Origin: Nanobdellota archaeon
GTDB taxonomy: Archaea > Nanobdellota > Nanobdellia > Woesearchaeales > BS150m-G63
Direction: 5' to 3'
NCBI GenBank assembly: GCA_023137655.1
Contig: JAGLOT010000027.1
Location: 1 to 7,574, forward strand
DNA: 7,574 nt
Shown here: in pieces, positions 1-5,030 of the stretch
How the letters are laid out: each line of letters starts with the position of its first letter
Position numbering within the stretch: the stretch's first letter is position 1
Position numbers and translations under genes: made by a program
The notes under the pieces: model-generated
The model's input: the letters and a program-made list of their open reading frames with translations, nothing else
Database searches by the model: none
Told to the model about the DNA's origin: nothing

Positions 1-264
1 AATCAGAGAAATTTTTCCAACTTCTTTTATGACTTTTGGATTTAGATTTAACCCTACAAAAAATAACAATAATGCTACTCCTATTTGTGAAAATGCAGTT
101 AATGTATTTGTAGAATCAATTATGTTGAGAACAAAAGGGCCCACGATAATACCACTCAAAATATATCCAATAATTGCTGGTTGCTTAAGAATTCTTAGAA
201 ATCCTGTAATTATTACAGTTACTATAAGGATTTTACTTAATTCAATAAATATTTCTGGGTTCAT
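1..264 (-). CDS. CPA2-type cation:proton antiporter, N-terminal part (runs off left edge)
   Basis: The minus strand from the ATG at 264-262 stays open to base 1, giving the first 88 residues. The protein begins with a hydrophobic helix (about 8-24) and then LRILKQPAIIGYILSGIIVGP (residues 23-43, shown here as its two halves LRILKQPAII and GYILSGIIVGP), the hallmark start of the Na_H_Exchanger fold of KefB/KefC/NapA-like transporters. Residues 59-75 (SQIGVALLLFFVGLNLN) match the third membrane segment of the same family. Known family members exchange K+ or Na+ for H+ across the cytoplasmic membrane. The ion-binding Asp region and any C-terminal TrkA-N domain lie outside the window, so ion specificity cannot be judged. 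The gene follows the CBS-domain gene by 7 bases and has no separate promoter or clear Shine-Dalgarno, so it is probably cotranscribed and translationally coupled to it. Family call is confident; specific function is not. Confidence 0.88.
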   Translation of the reverse strand, partial: MNPEIFIELSKILIVTVIITGFLRILKQPAIIGYILSGIIVGPFVLNIIDSTNTLTAFSQIGVALLLFFVGLNLNPKVIKEVGKISLI

Positions 265-271
265 AGTTTAT

Positions 272-790
272 CTAATAATCTTTTAATAAATTAATTAGGC
301 TGCTAGGGGTAATAACTCCCACCACTTGGTCTTTTTTATTTAAAACTGGAATATACTCAAATTCTTCTTTCCACATAAGTTTAATAATATTGTTTATAGA
401 TGTATCGGTTTTAACAAAAGACTTATGCTTATTAATCATTTCTTTCGCAGTTTTGTATAAAAATTCTCTTCGATATCCATGGTTAAGAATTTTAACAAGT
501 GGTTCACATTTTACTTGTTGTAAAAATAGTTTAATAATATCATTATTAGTTATTTCACCAATGAATTTTTTTTCTTTTGTTACAACAATACATGCATTGA
601 TATGTTCTTTTTTTAATTTTTTCAAAATTTTTTCGGTATTATCTTCTGGAGATAATAAAATTGGTTTAATCATAGCATCTTTTGCACATAATTTTTTAGT
701 TTCATTTTCTTCTTCTAAAAAATGTATTGCTTCATTTTTTCTTAAAGAATTCATTGTTTTTGATTTTCTTAAATTAGCGGAATTTATCAT
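272..790 (-). CDS. Two-CBS-domain (Bateman module) protein
   Basis: A 172-residue cytoplasmic protein made almost entirely of a CBS pair. After a charged N-terminal stretch (1-35), CBS1 runs about 36-92, with the typical opening AKDAMIKPILLSPEDNTEKI, the central strand ACIVV and the closing FIGEITNNDI. CBS2 runs about 111-170, with FVKTDTSINNIIKLM, a YIPVLN strand and VVGVITPSSLINLL. CBS pairs are known to bind adenine nucleotides such as AMP, ATP or SAM and to control a partner protein. The start at 790 is supported by an AGGTGA motif four bases upstream and a TATA box further up; Met13 is an alternative without such support. The next gene, 7 bases downstream, is a CPA2 antiporter, so the inferred role is a nucleotide-responsive regulator of that transporter. 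There is no DNA-binding or enzymatic domain to suggest another job. Confidence 0.88.
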   Translation of the reverse strand: MINSANLRKSKTMNSLRKNEAIHFLEEENETKKLCAKDAMIKPILLSPEDNTEKILKKLKKEHINACIVVTKEKKFIGEITNNDIIKLFLQQVKCEPLVKILNHGYRREFLYKTAKEMINKHKSFVKTDTSINNIIKLMWKEEFEYIPVLNKKDQVVGVITPSSLINLLKDY

Positions 791-794
791 TTAA

Positions 795-800
795 TCACCT
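795..800 (-). promoter_or_regulatory. Shine-Dalgarno of the CBS-domain gene
   Basis: On the minus strand AGGTGA ends four bases before the ATG at 790. It matches the archaeal anti-Shine-Dalgarno complement GGAGGTGATC and fixes the start at 790 rather than Met13. Confidence 0.65.
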
Positions 801-839
801 TGGGTATAAATATAACTAATAACCTGTAATTTACAATTA

Positions 840-847
840 TTTATATA
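840..847 (-). promoter_or_regulatory. TATA box for the CBS/antiporter operon
   Basis: The minus strand reads TATATAAA after an A-rich stretch (AAATAAAGA) that could serve as BRE. Using the 29-30 base box-to-start spacing seen at the leaderless genes here, transcription would begin near 817 and leave a leader of about 27 bases that includes the AGGTGA motif. Confidence 0.5.
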
Positions 848-889
848 TCTTTATTTAGAAAATATGTATTTAAATCAACAATATAAAAT

Positions 890-919
890 GGGTAAAAAGT
901 AAGTAAAAAGAAGGTAAAG
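890..919 (-). terminator. T-rich candidate terminator after the winged-helix gene
   Basis: Directly after the stop at 920 the minus strand carries repeated pyrimidine tracts, TTCTTTTT then ACTTTTTACCC, made of two GTAAAAAG units (plus-strand sense) 11 bases apart. Archaeal RNA polymerase terminates on such U-rich runs without needing a hairpin. The tracts lie between this gene and the next promoter on the same strand (840-847), which suits a terminator. The same 11-base repeat could instead be a protein site. Confidence 0.4.
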
Positions 920-1360
920 TTATTTTAAAATAGAATTTCCTATATTTGTCAGTCTTATGTATTTATTATTTCCTTGTTTTTCAAAATAAATGTAATTTAG
1001 ATATACTAATTGATCTATTCTTTTTTTTAATGTGGGCTTTGTAATTTTTAATAGTTTCATTAGCCCAATAAGATTAATCATAATTCTATCAGCTTCAGAT
1101 TTTTTAATAATTTCAAGTATATTTCTTAATTCTGGGGGTATTAATTTTCTAATTTTCTTTCTATAATATCCTAAAGATATTCTTGCAATAATTAAAAATA
1201 AGACCAAAAATAAGACCAACTGAATTATTGAATGGATTTTAGAAATTCCTAATATGTGATCAAGAAGATCGTCAATTATCTCTGTAACTATAAAAATCAA
1301 TATTAATATAAGAAATACTTTTTTCTCATTATTTATTGATTTTAAGATCATTAGATACAT
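920..1360 (-). CDS. Membrane-anchored winged-helix protein
   Basis: A 146-residue protein with two hydrophobic segments (about 14-30 and 43-63) followed by a basic stretch, YYRKKIRKLIPP (65-76), and a winged-helix domain (about 78-145). The domain shows a helix-turn-helix of the form LMKLLKITKPTLKKRIDQLV (100-119), then NYIYFEKQGNNKYIRLT (122-138), which looks like the two strands and turn of the wing. The basic stretch after the second segment favours a cytoplasmic C-terminal domain, so it is likely a transcription regulator tethered to the membrane. Such two-helix-plus-wHTH proteins are common in archaea, but their signals are mostly unknown. It appears to be a single-gene unit: a TATA-like box lies 30 bases upstream of an expected start seven bases before the ATG, and a T-rich tract follows the stop. 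A second Met at position 4 is a possible start. The target genes cannot be read from the window. Confidence 0.78.
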   Translation of the reverse strand: MYLMILKSINNEKKVFLILILIFIVTEIIDDLLDHILGISKIHSIIQLVLFLVLFLIIARISLGYYRKKIRKLIPPELRNILEIIKKSEADRIMINLIGLMKLLKITKPTLKKRIDQLVYLNYIYFEKQGNNKYIRLTNIGNSILK

Positions 1361-1389
1361 TAAATTAATGAGATTTTTAATAGTTTGGA

Positions 1390-1397
1390 ATATTTAA
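1390..1397 (-). promoter_or_regulatory. TATA-like box for the winged-helix gene
   Basis: The minus strand reads TTAAATAT, with the first base 37 bases upstream of the ATG at 1360. Predicted transcription start is near 1367, giving a leader of about seven bases. The upstream BRE position is not purine-rich, so the match is only fair. Confidence 0.35.
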
Positions 1398-1535
1398 GGG
1401 ATATTTAACCCATATGTTGAATTAATTTTACTTTGAATTTTAATATAAGGATAGAATATAAGGCCCATAATTCTCTAGAAAAGGGGGGTTTAAATTTGAG
1501 ATTACTAAAATATTTTATAGTTTCTCCGAAATTAA

Positions 1536-1543
1536 TTTATATA
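1536..1543 (+). promoter_or_regulatory. Strong TATA box upstream of the candidate RNA
   Basis: TTTATATA preceded by CCGAAAT, which resembles an archaeal BRE a few bases too far upstream. At the spacing seen elsewhere in this window, transcription would start near 1566. No start codon lies at a suitable place, so the product would be a noncoding RNA or a long leader for the RHH gene. Confidence 0.5.
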
Positions 1544-1549
1544 CTAACT

Positions 1550-1624
1550 CGAACGGGGCTATCTATAGTCACGTGATCTGAGAGGGATTGTTTTTCCCCT
1601 CTAGTTTCGCACTTTTCTTTTTTT
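1550..1624 (+). ncRNA. Candidate small structured RNA ending in a T-tract
   Basis: The stretch is more G+C-rich than its surroundings and can fold. GGCTA (1557-1561) pairs with TAGTC (1566-1570) around a four-base loop. AGAGGG (1581-1586) pairs with CCCTCT (1597-1602), extended by CT/AG with one bulged G. CGAA (1550-1553) can pair with TTCG (1606-1609) to enclose both. A tract TTTTCTTTTTTT (1613-1624) follows and would act as an archaeal terminator. The box at 1536-1543 predicts a start near 1566, which would drop the first hairpin; a weaker TTTTATAG at 1513-1520 would give a start near 1543 and keep it. No C/D-box or tRNA pattern fits. It may be a separate small RNA or part of the control of the downstream pair. 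Confidence 0.35.
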
Positions 1625-1669
1625 GTAGTGTATAAATAAAAGGGTGAAATGAATGTAGTGTATAATTAA
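1624..1669 (+). repeat. Direct repeat, 16 bp, 30-bp period
   Basis: TGTAGTGTATAAATAA (1624-1639) recurs as TGTAGTGTATAATTAA (1654-1669), with one mismatch. The 30-base period is close to three helical turns. Both copies contain a TATA-like core, so they could be tandem upstream promoters or protein-binding sites for the RHH operon. Confidence 0.6.
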
Positions 1670-1704
1670 TTTTTAAGTATTTTGTCTTTTCTTTATAAGG
1701 AGAA

Positions 1705-1719
1705 CGAAAGACTTATATA
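1705..1719 (+). promoter_or_regulatory. BRE and TATA box of the RHH operon
   Basis: CGAAAG (1705-1710) is a good BRE match directly before the TATA box CTTATATA (1712-1719). Predicted transcription start is near 1742, at the first base of the second palindrome, leaving a leader of about 22 bases before the ATG at 1764. Confidence 0.65.
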
Positions 1720-1722
1720 CTA

Positions 1723-1755
1723 TAATTGTAACAATTGTATTAATTGTAACAATTT
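1723..1755 (+). promoter_or_regulatory. Tandem palindromic operators of the RHH operon
   Basis: The 13-base palindrome AATTGTAACAATT occurs exactly twice in a row, at 1724-1736 and 1742-1754, with centres 18 bases apart. Each is a perfect inverted repeat of AATTGT about a central A. The first lies between the TATA box and the expected start site and the second covers the start site, so a bound protein would block polymerase. RHH proteins bind as dimers to short inverted repeats and often repress their own genes; the downstream RHH protein is the obvious ligand, though this is inference. Confidence 0.7.
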
Positions 1756-1763
1756 GAGATAAA

Positions 1764-2330
1764 ATGGAAACTGAACTTGATAAAATTCAAACTACAATTA
1801 CAATACCCTTAGGTTTGAAGAATAGAATTAGAAAACTTAAAGGTAGTATGACTTATAAGCAGTATTTGTCTAAGCTCTTGAGAGATAGAAACAAATTAGC
1901 CCATAATGAAAGTTACATTGAAATACAAAACTTAGTACGTAAATCGGCAGTTTATTCATTTGGTTACTATAAAGTCACCTTTACATATAATGAATACAAT
2001 AATTCTGAAAATTTTATATTTGATATAGATATTGTTGAAATAAGAAATAAAGGGGCATTAGAATCCATAGAAAAATTTAAAAAAAATATGTTGGGTTCTG
2101 AAAAATTGCAATCTTATCAAGAATTAATTTTAACTCATAAATTGTATTTTGAGTTACTGGAAAAAGCAATTCAAATTGAGATCGAACCTTTGTTTTCACA
2201 TAAATCTCGAATGGACGATTATGATGCCTGGAAAAAAGAATTTGAGTCTCTTGGATTGTCTAAAAAATCATTTGATTTTGATGTGATGAGAAAACTAAGA
2301 ACGCTGGAAAATCAAGGTGATGCATTTTGA
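1764..2330 (+). CDS. Ribbon-helix-helix DNA-binding protein, likely autorepressor
   Basis: A 188-residue protein with an N-terminal RHH fold. Strand TTITIP (10-15) would insert in the DNA major groove, helix A spans about LGLKNRIRKLKG (16-27), and after the turn SMT helix B spans YKQYLSKLLRDRNK (31-44). Such domains bind operators as dimers and are common in antitoxins and plasmid or phage regulators. Residues 45-188 form an additional domain not recognised, starting with a strand-rich part (about 60-95, YKVTFTYNEYNNSENFIFDI) and followed by helices (about 98-188) that end in a charged tail; it may bind the partner protein or a ligand. The operon promoter carries two identical palindromes at the start site. 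The stop overlaps the start of the next gene by four bases, so both are made together. This is longer than simple RHH antitoxins, so a toxin-antitoxin role is only one possibility. Confidence 0.75.
   Translation: METELDKIQTTITIPLGLKNRIRKLKGSMTYKQYLSKLLRDRNKLAHNESYIEIQNLVRKSAVYSFGYYKVTFTYNEYNNSENFIFDIDIVEIRNKGALESIEKFKKNMLGSEKLQSYQELILTHKLYFELLEKAIQIEIEPLFSHKSRMDDYDAWKKEFESLGLSKKSFDFDVMRKLRTLENQGDAF
2314..2321 (+). promoter_or_regulatory. Strong Shine-Dalgarno that sets a TTG start
   Basis: AAGGTGAT matches the GGAGGTGATC complement of the 16S tail over seven to eight bases and lies five bases before the TTG at 2327. An in-frame TGA at 2318-2320 rules out any earlier start except ATT, so the motif identifies TTG as the start codon. 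Confidence 0.75.
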
Positions 2331-2989
2331 TTAATTTTACTATTTTAGAAAATTATTTTCCTGTAATTAATAAGGATATTATCATAGGAAATTATACATT
2401 TTATATTAAATTGTACCAAGATAAAAATGGATATTTTTCACTTGAAGTAGATATTTCCAAAAAAGATACTAAAGAGAAACATAGGTTTGTACAGTTTTTA
2501 TTGGGTCTTGGGAAGGATGAACCCAATGAATTATCTTGTCATGATAGCGAAGTCCCCCATTTTAAGATAGATTATTATCAAAGGGAAGAAGAAGCTTTCT
2601 CAGCGACTATTTATTTTACTTTTAGAAACATAGCAGAAGAAGAACTAATTGATTATGCAAAAGGGACTGTGGTTATTATTACTAAGATGTTGAGAAAATA
2701 TTTTGAAAATGAAGATATTGATATTGCTAATTTATCTGAAGTGGTTTACGAAAACTCTGTTATTTCTGAGCTTTTGGATTATGAGGAAAAGGTAATTGAT
2801 GCATTTTATATATGTTGGAAAGAAGGAGATTTGATAGTACGACAAAAAGGAAAAGATAATTTTGTAATTAAAACTAAACATAACCTCATTAAATATTTGA
2901 ATTTTGATTATTTAAAACCTATCTATCTCCCACTTAAAGAAAAAATTGAAATAAATGAAAAAATAAATAGTTCTTCTCAAATCATGTGA
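2327..2989 (+). CDS. Unrecognised 220-residue protein coupled to the RHH regulator
   Basis: No family is recognised. The start is TTG at 2327, overlapping the upstream stop as TTGA and preceded by a strong Shine-Dalgarno, so its translation is tied to that of the RHH protein. The protein is soluble and acidic-leaning, with no signal peptide or membrane segment. Residues 1-105 look like a mainly beta domain with alternating strands (YTFYIKLYQ, GYFSLEVDIS, FSATIYFTFR). A helix follows (106-126, DYAKGTVVIITKMLRKYF), then an acidic linker, and a C-terminal part (about 152-208) with DAFYICWKEGDLIVRQKG and LNFDYLKPIYLPLKEKIEI. No nuclease, kinase, acetyltransferase or other catalytic signature can be seen. 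The gene ends 22 bases from a convergent deacetylase gene. It could be an effector, a toxin-like partner or a co-regulator; the sequence does not decide. Confidence 0.7.
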   Translation: MINFTILENYFPVINKDIIIGNYTFYIKLYQDKNGYFSLEVDISKKDTKEKHRFVQFLLGLGKDEPNELSCHDSEVPHFKIDYYQREEEAFSATIYFTFRNIAEEELIDYAKGTVVIITKMLRKYFENEDIDIANLSEVVYENSVISELLDYEEKVIDAFYICWKEGDLIVRQKGKDNFVIKTKHNLIKYLNFDYLKPIYLPLKEKIEINEKINSSSQIM

Positions 2990-3011
2990 TTGGTAGATGC
3001 GCGAGAGGGGG

Positions 3012-3671
3012 CTATTTTAATTTCTCGAATTGGTAACCATTTGCTCTTGATTGGTCAATTAATTCACTTAAAGCAAAAAGAGTGTTCTGTCTGTTGGTTG
3101 GTCCGTCATGTAAGCAGATGATTTGGCCTTTGCCTAAATTAGAAATAACATAATTAAGAATATCATTTTTTTCTTTTATATAATCCAAAGGGAAAGAAGA
3201 CCAAGTGACTGTTTCTAAACCAAGACTTTTAGCAGTTGAAATTGTTTGCCAAGTTCTAAAACCATAAGGGGGCCTAAAAAATTTAACTTCAGTATTAGTT
3301 AATTCTTCTATTAATTTTTTTGTTTCAGATAATTCATAATAATTATTTTTATACAAATAAGGATGAGACATAGAATGAATCCCCATTGTATGCCCTTCTT
3401 GAGCAATTCTAATTAAGGTTTCAGGATCTTTATAAATTCTTTCACCAACTACAAAGAAAGTTGCTTTTACATTCTTCTCTTTCAAAATATTTAGAATTGC
3501 ATTGGTTTCTGTGCCTGGCCCATCATCAAATGTTAAATAAATAACATTTTCATCTGTATTAATTGTATGAGTTACCTTACCAAAGATTTGAGAATAAGGA
3601 GAAAAGAGAGAGTATATTAAAACTAATAAAAAGAAAAAAAAGAATAATACAAATTTACTTTTGCTTGACAT
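3012..3671 (-). CDS. Membrane-anchored NodB/CE4 polysaccharide deacetylase
   Basis: A 219-residue CE4 esterase, which removes acetyl groups from N-acetylhexosamine polymers using a divalent metal. A hydrophobic helix at about 7-23 with a lysine ahead of it is a signal anchor, placing the enzyme outside the membrane. All five CE4 motifs are visible: TFDDGP (47-52, catalytic base Asp49 and metal ligand Asp50), HSMSHP (99-104, metal ligands His99 and His103), RPPYG (133-137), W157 with DY at 163-164, and LHDG (187-190, catalytic His188). It therefore looks active, and the length is about that of a bare catalytic domain. The start overlaps the end of the upstream DUF4013-like gene by 17 bases and has AGGAG only two bases before the ATG, pointing to translational coupling. 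In an archaeon the substrate would be a surface or extracellular glycan rather than peptidoglycan; this is inferred. Confidence 0.93.
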   Translation of the reverse strand: MSSKSKFVLFFFFFLLVLIYSLFSPYSQIFGKVTHTINTDENVIYLTFDDGPGTETNAILNILKEKNVKATFFVVGERIYKDPETLIRIAQEGHTMGIHSMSHPYLYKNNYYELSETKKLIEELTNTEVKFFRPPYGFRTWQTISTAKSLGLETVTWSSFPLDYIKEKNDILNYVISNLGKGQIICLHDGPTNRQNTLFALSELIDQSRANGYQFEKLK

Positions 3672-4245
3672 TTCTCCTATAGAAATCTGCTAAGAAAATA
3701 TTCTTTGTAAATTGACCTGCAGGTAAACCAACAAGAATAATTATCATTACTAAGAATACAATCCCAAGTGCAATACTTTTTACTAAAGTAACTAAATAAT
3801 TACTCATATTATTAAATACAACTTTTAAAAGGTTGAATTCAAAATATGATGAAACAGTTTGTTTTTTGATAAAATTTATACTTAATATTGGTATTACAAA
3901 GAATCCAAGGAACATATTAGCAACGCCTCCAGTGGTTGCCCATACAGGATTCCAGCCCCATGTACTCCCATCCATTAAGGTTGATAATAACCCATAGATA
4001 AACATGAAAGGAATTGATTTGATAAACATTACAAATCCTAATTTAAAATCAGGCCAAGCATGCATTTTTGGTAATTGCTTGAATTTACCTTTGATAAATT
4101 CATTAATAATTCTTATTGTATATCCACCTAAAGCAAACCACCCATAAATAGGAACTAATACCCAAAGAATGTTCCACATTGCCTTTGATCTTTCAAATGG
4201 ATAATGGAATGCTTTTCCGAATTCTAATGTTTTTGTTTTTTTCAT
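3655..4245 (-). CDS. DUF4013-like multi-pass membrane protein
   Basis: A 196-residue membrane protein. The N-terminus FGKAFHYPFERSKAMWN (9-25) precedes a first membrane segment ILWVLVPIYGWFALGGYTI (26-44). Then comes RIINEFIKGKFKQLPKMHAW (45-64) and DFKLGF, which match the pattern I know from DUF4013 proteins of archaea: a glycine-tyrosine end to helix 1, a short basic amphipathic stretch, a LP-x-W motif and an Asp-Phe-x-x-Gly-Phe start to helix 2. Further segments lie at about 71-91, 105-124 and 151-173. The family function is unknown. The gene is first in an operon with the deacetylase, which suggests a role in the envelope, for example transport or assembly of the deacetylated polymer. A TATA box sits 29 bases from the ATG, so the mRNA is probably leaderless and the start is well placed. 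Confidence 0.8.
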   Translation of the reverse strand: MKKTKTLEFGKAFHYPFERSKAMWNILWVLVPIYGWFALGGYTIRIINEFIKGKFKQLPKMHAWPDFKLGFVMFIKSIPFMFIYGLLSTLMDGSTWGWNPVWATTGGVANMFLGFFVIPILSINFIKKQTVSSYFEFNLLKVVFNNMSNYLVTLVKSIALGIVFLVMIIILVGLPAGQFTKNIFLADFYRRNVKQK

Positions 4246-4266
4246 AAGGATTGTATGATTTAGATT

Positions 4267-4274
4267 AATATAAA
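4267..4274 (-). promoter_or_regulatory. TATA box of the DUF4013/deacetylase operon
   Basis: The minus strand reads TTTATATT with its first base 29 bases before the ATG at 4245. Transcription would start on or within a base of the start codon, so the transcript is leaderless; no Shine-Dalgarno is present. Confidence 0.6.
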
Positions 4275-4322
4275 CTTTTGGTAGGATTTTATGTTACTAT
4301 GAAGTAGTATAAAAAAGATAAA

Positions 4323-4330
4323 TTTATATA
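4323..4330 (+). promoter_or_regulatory. TATA box of the 225-residue orphan gene
   Basis: TTTATATA preceded by AAAAAAGATAAA. Its first base is exactly 30 bases before the ATG at 4353, which implies a leaderless mRNA. The GGAG at 4347-4350 is too close to the ATG and would be upstream of the transcript. Confidence 0.7.
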
Positions 4331-4352
4331 CTTTAATCAGTATGTTGGAGTT

Positions 4353-5030
4353 ATGACTCTGGAAGCTGCTATTTCATCGGGCGAAGTCATACCAGAAGGT
4401 TATTGCTTGGACCGTACTAATGAAGTATTTGAATTTGATAGTTCTAAATATCATAGGATAGACGTAACTTTATCATCCTTACCCTTGGAAAATCCTAGTA
4501 CTGAAGATAGAAAATATCATATTGCTATGATGAAGCGGACTGGGAGGGTAAGAAAAATAGCAAAGGATTATGGTTTTAATGGTGGTATGACCATACTTGA
4601 AGGGTGTGCAAATGCTCAAAAATATGGTAATAAAAAGGACCCATTTAAAATCACTACAATACATTATAATGAAGATGAAGAAGGTTTTGAAGTATTAATT
4701 GAATCTGAAGGGAATACTTATCCTGATAATTTTAGAAAACTTTTAGAAGATTCACAAAAAATAGCATTTGCATGTTATGCCCAAGTTGCCAAAGCCTGTG
4801 AATTGACTGAATCAGGGGATCATGCAGATGATGAAAATTACATAGGTGGTTTAGGACTAATTGAAATGGTGGGGGAATTCGATAAGGTAGAGTATTATAG
4901 AAGTCCAAATGGTGGAACAATTACTAGGTTATATATTAAAGAAAATAAAAGAAAATTATATCAAAATCAATTAATAGATTTAGTAAATCAAATAAAGGAT
5001 AATATAGAATCAGAAGAGAAATCAGCTTAA
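4353..5030 (+). CDS. Unrecognised 225-residue soluble protein
   Basis: No family is recognised. It is a soluble, acidic protein without signal peptide or membrane segments. Visible features are an N-terminal part with strand HRIDVTLSSLPLE (34-46), a basic segment MKRTGRVRKIAKDYGF (60-75) followed by NGGMTILEGCANAQKYG (76-92), a strand pair (99-118) around FKITTIHYNEDEEGFEVLI, a helix (126-150) NFRKLLEDSQKIAFACYAQV, an acidic turn ESGDHADDENY (153-163), a strand VEYYRSPNGGTITRLYI (179-195), and a C-terminal helix (200-220) rich in Gln and Lys. Cysteines at 18, 85, 141 and 148 are scattered, with no CxxC pair. It has its own leaderless promoter and its stop overlaps that of the convergent small basic gene in the palindrome TTAA (5027-5030). 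The stable codon pattern and promoter make it a real gene; function is unknown. Confidence 0.72.
   Translation: MTLEAAISSGEVIPEGYCLDRTNEVFEFDSSKYHRIDVTLSSLPLENPSTEDRKYHIAMMKRTGRVRKIAKDYGFNGGMTILEGCANAQKYGNKKDPFKITTIHYNEDEEGFEVLIESEGNTYPDNFRKLLEDSQKIAFACYAQVAKACELTESGDHADDENYIGGLGLIEMVGEFDKVEYYRSPNGGTITRLYIKENKRKLYQNQLIDLVNQIKDNIESEEKSA

Larger units (their letters stand above)
1361..1763. other. 403-base intergenic regulatory region
   Basis: No protein gene is supported here. From left to right it holds the promoter of the minus-strand winged-helix gene (1390-1397); an unassigned AT-rich stretch with one G6 run (1483-1488); a strong TATA box (1536-1543) and a candidate structured RNA ending in a T-tract (1550-1624); a 16-bp near-perfect direct repeat (1624-1639 and 1654-1669); an imperfect inverted repeat GTCTTTTC/GAAAGAC (1684-1691 and 1706-1712); and the promoter with tandem palindromes of the RHH gene (1705-1755). 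Confidence 0.7.

Noticed and set aside
29..286. Plus-strand open frame opposite the antiporter
   Set aside because: The minus strand encodes a recognisable CPA2 antiporter N-terminus over the same bases.
390..794. Plus-strand open frame of 134 codons opposite the CBS gene
   Set aside because: It lies fully antisense to a clear CBS-domain protein, has Phe/Ser/Leu-rich content expected from the complement of Lys/Glu codons, and has no promoter or ribosome site.
1546..1560. Minus-strand GTTCGAGT resembling a tRNA T-loop, a possible tRNA or att site
   Set aside because: The flanking bases cannot form the five-pair T-stem and no acceptor, D or anticodon arms fit on either strand.
1571..1582. GTGATCTGA as a possible C/D-box RNA motif
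   Set aside because: It does not match the C box RTGATGA, the D-like CTGA overlaps it, and there is no second box pair at guide spacing.
1649..1669. Six-codon frame after GGGTGA that could be a leader peptide
   Set aside because: It falls across the second copy of the direct repeat, is too short to judge and is not near the expected transcript of the RHH operon.
3002..3027. CGAGA/TCTCG inverted repeat as a bidirectional terminator between convergent genes
   Set aside because: Only five pairs, with a 16-base loop and no T-tract directly following on either strand.
4479..4920. Two minus-strand open frames of about 60 codons (4479-4664 and 4732-4920)
   Set aside because: Both are antisense to the 225-residue protein, which has its own promoter; their products look like random complement translation.
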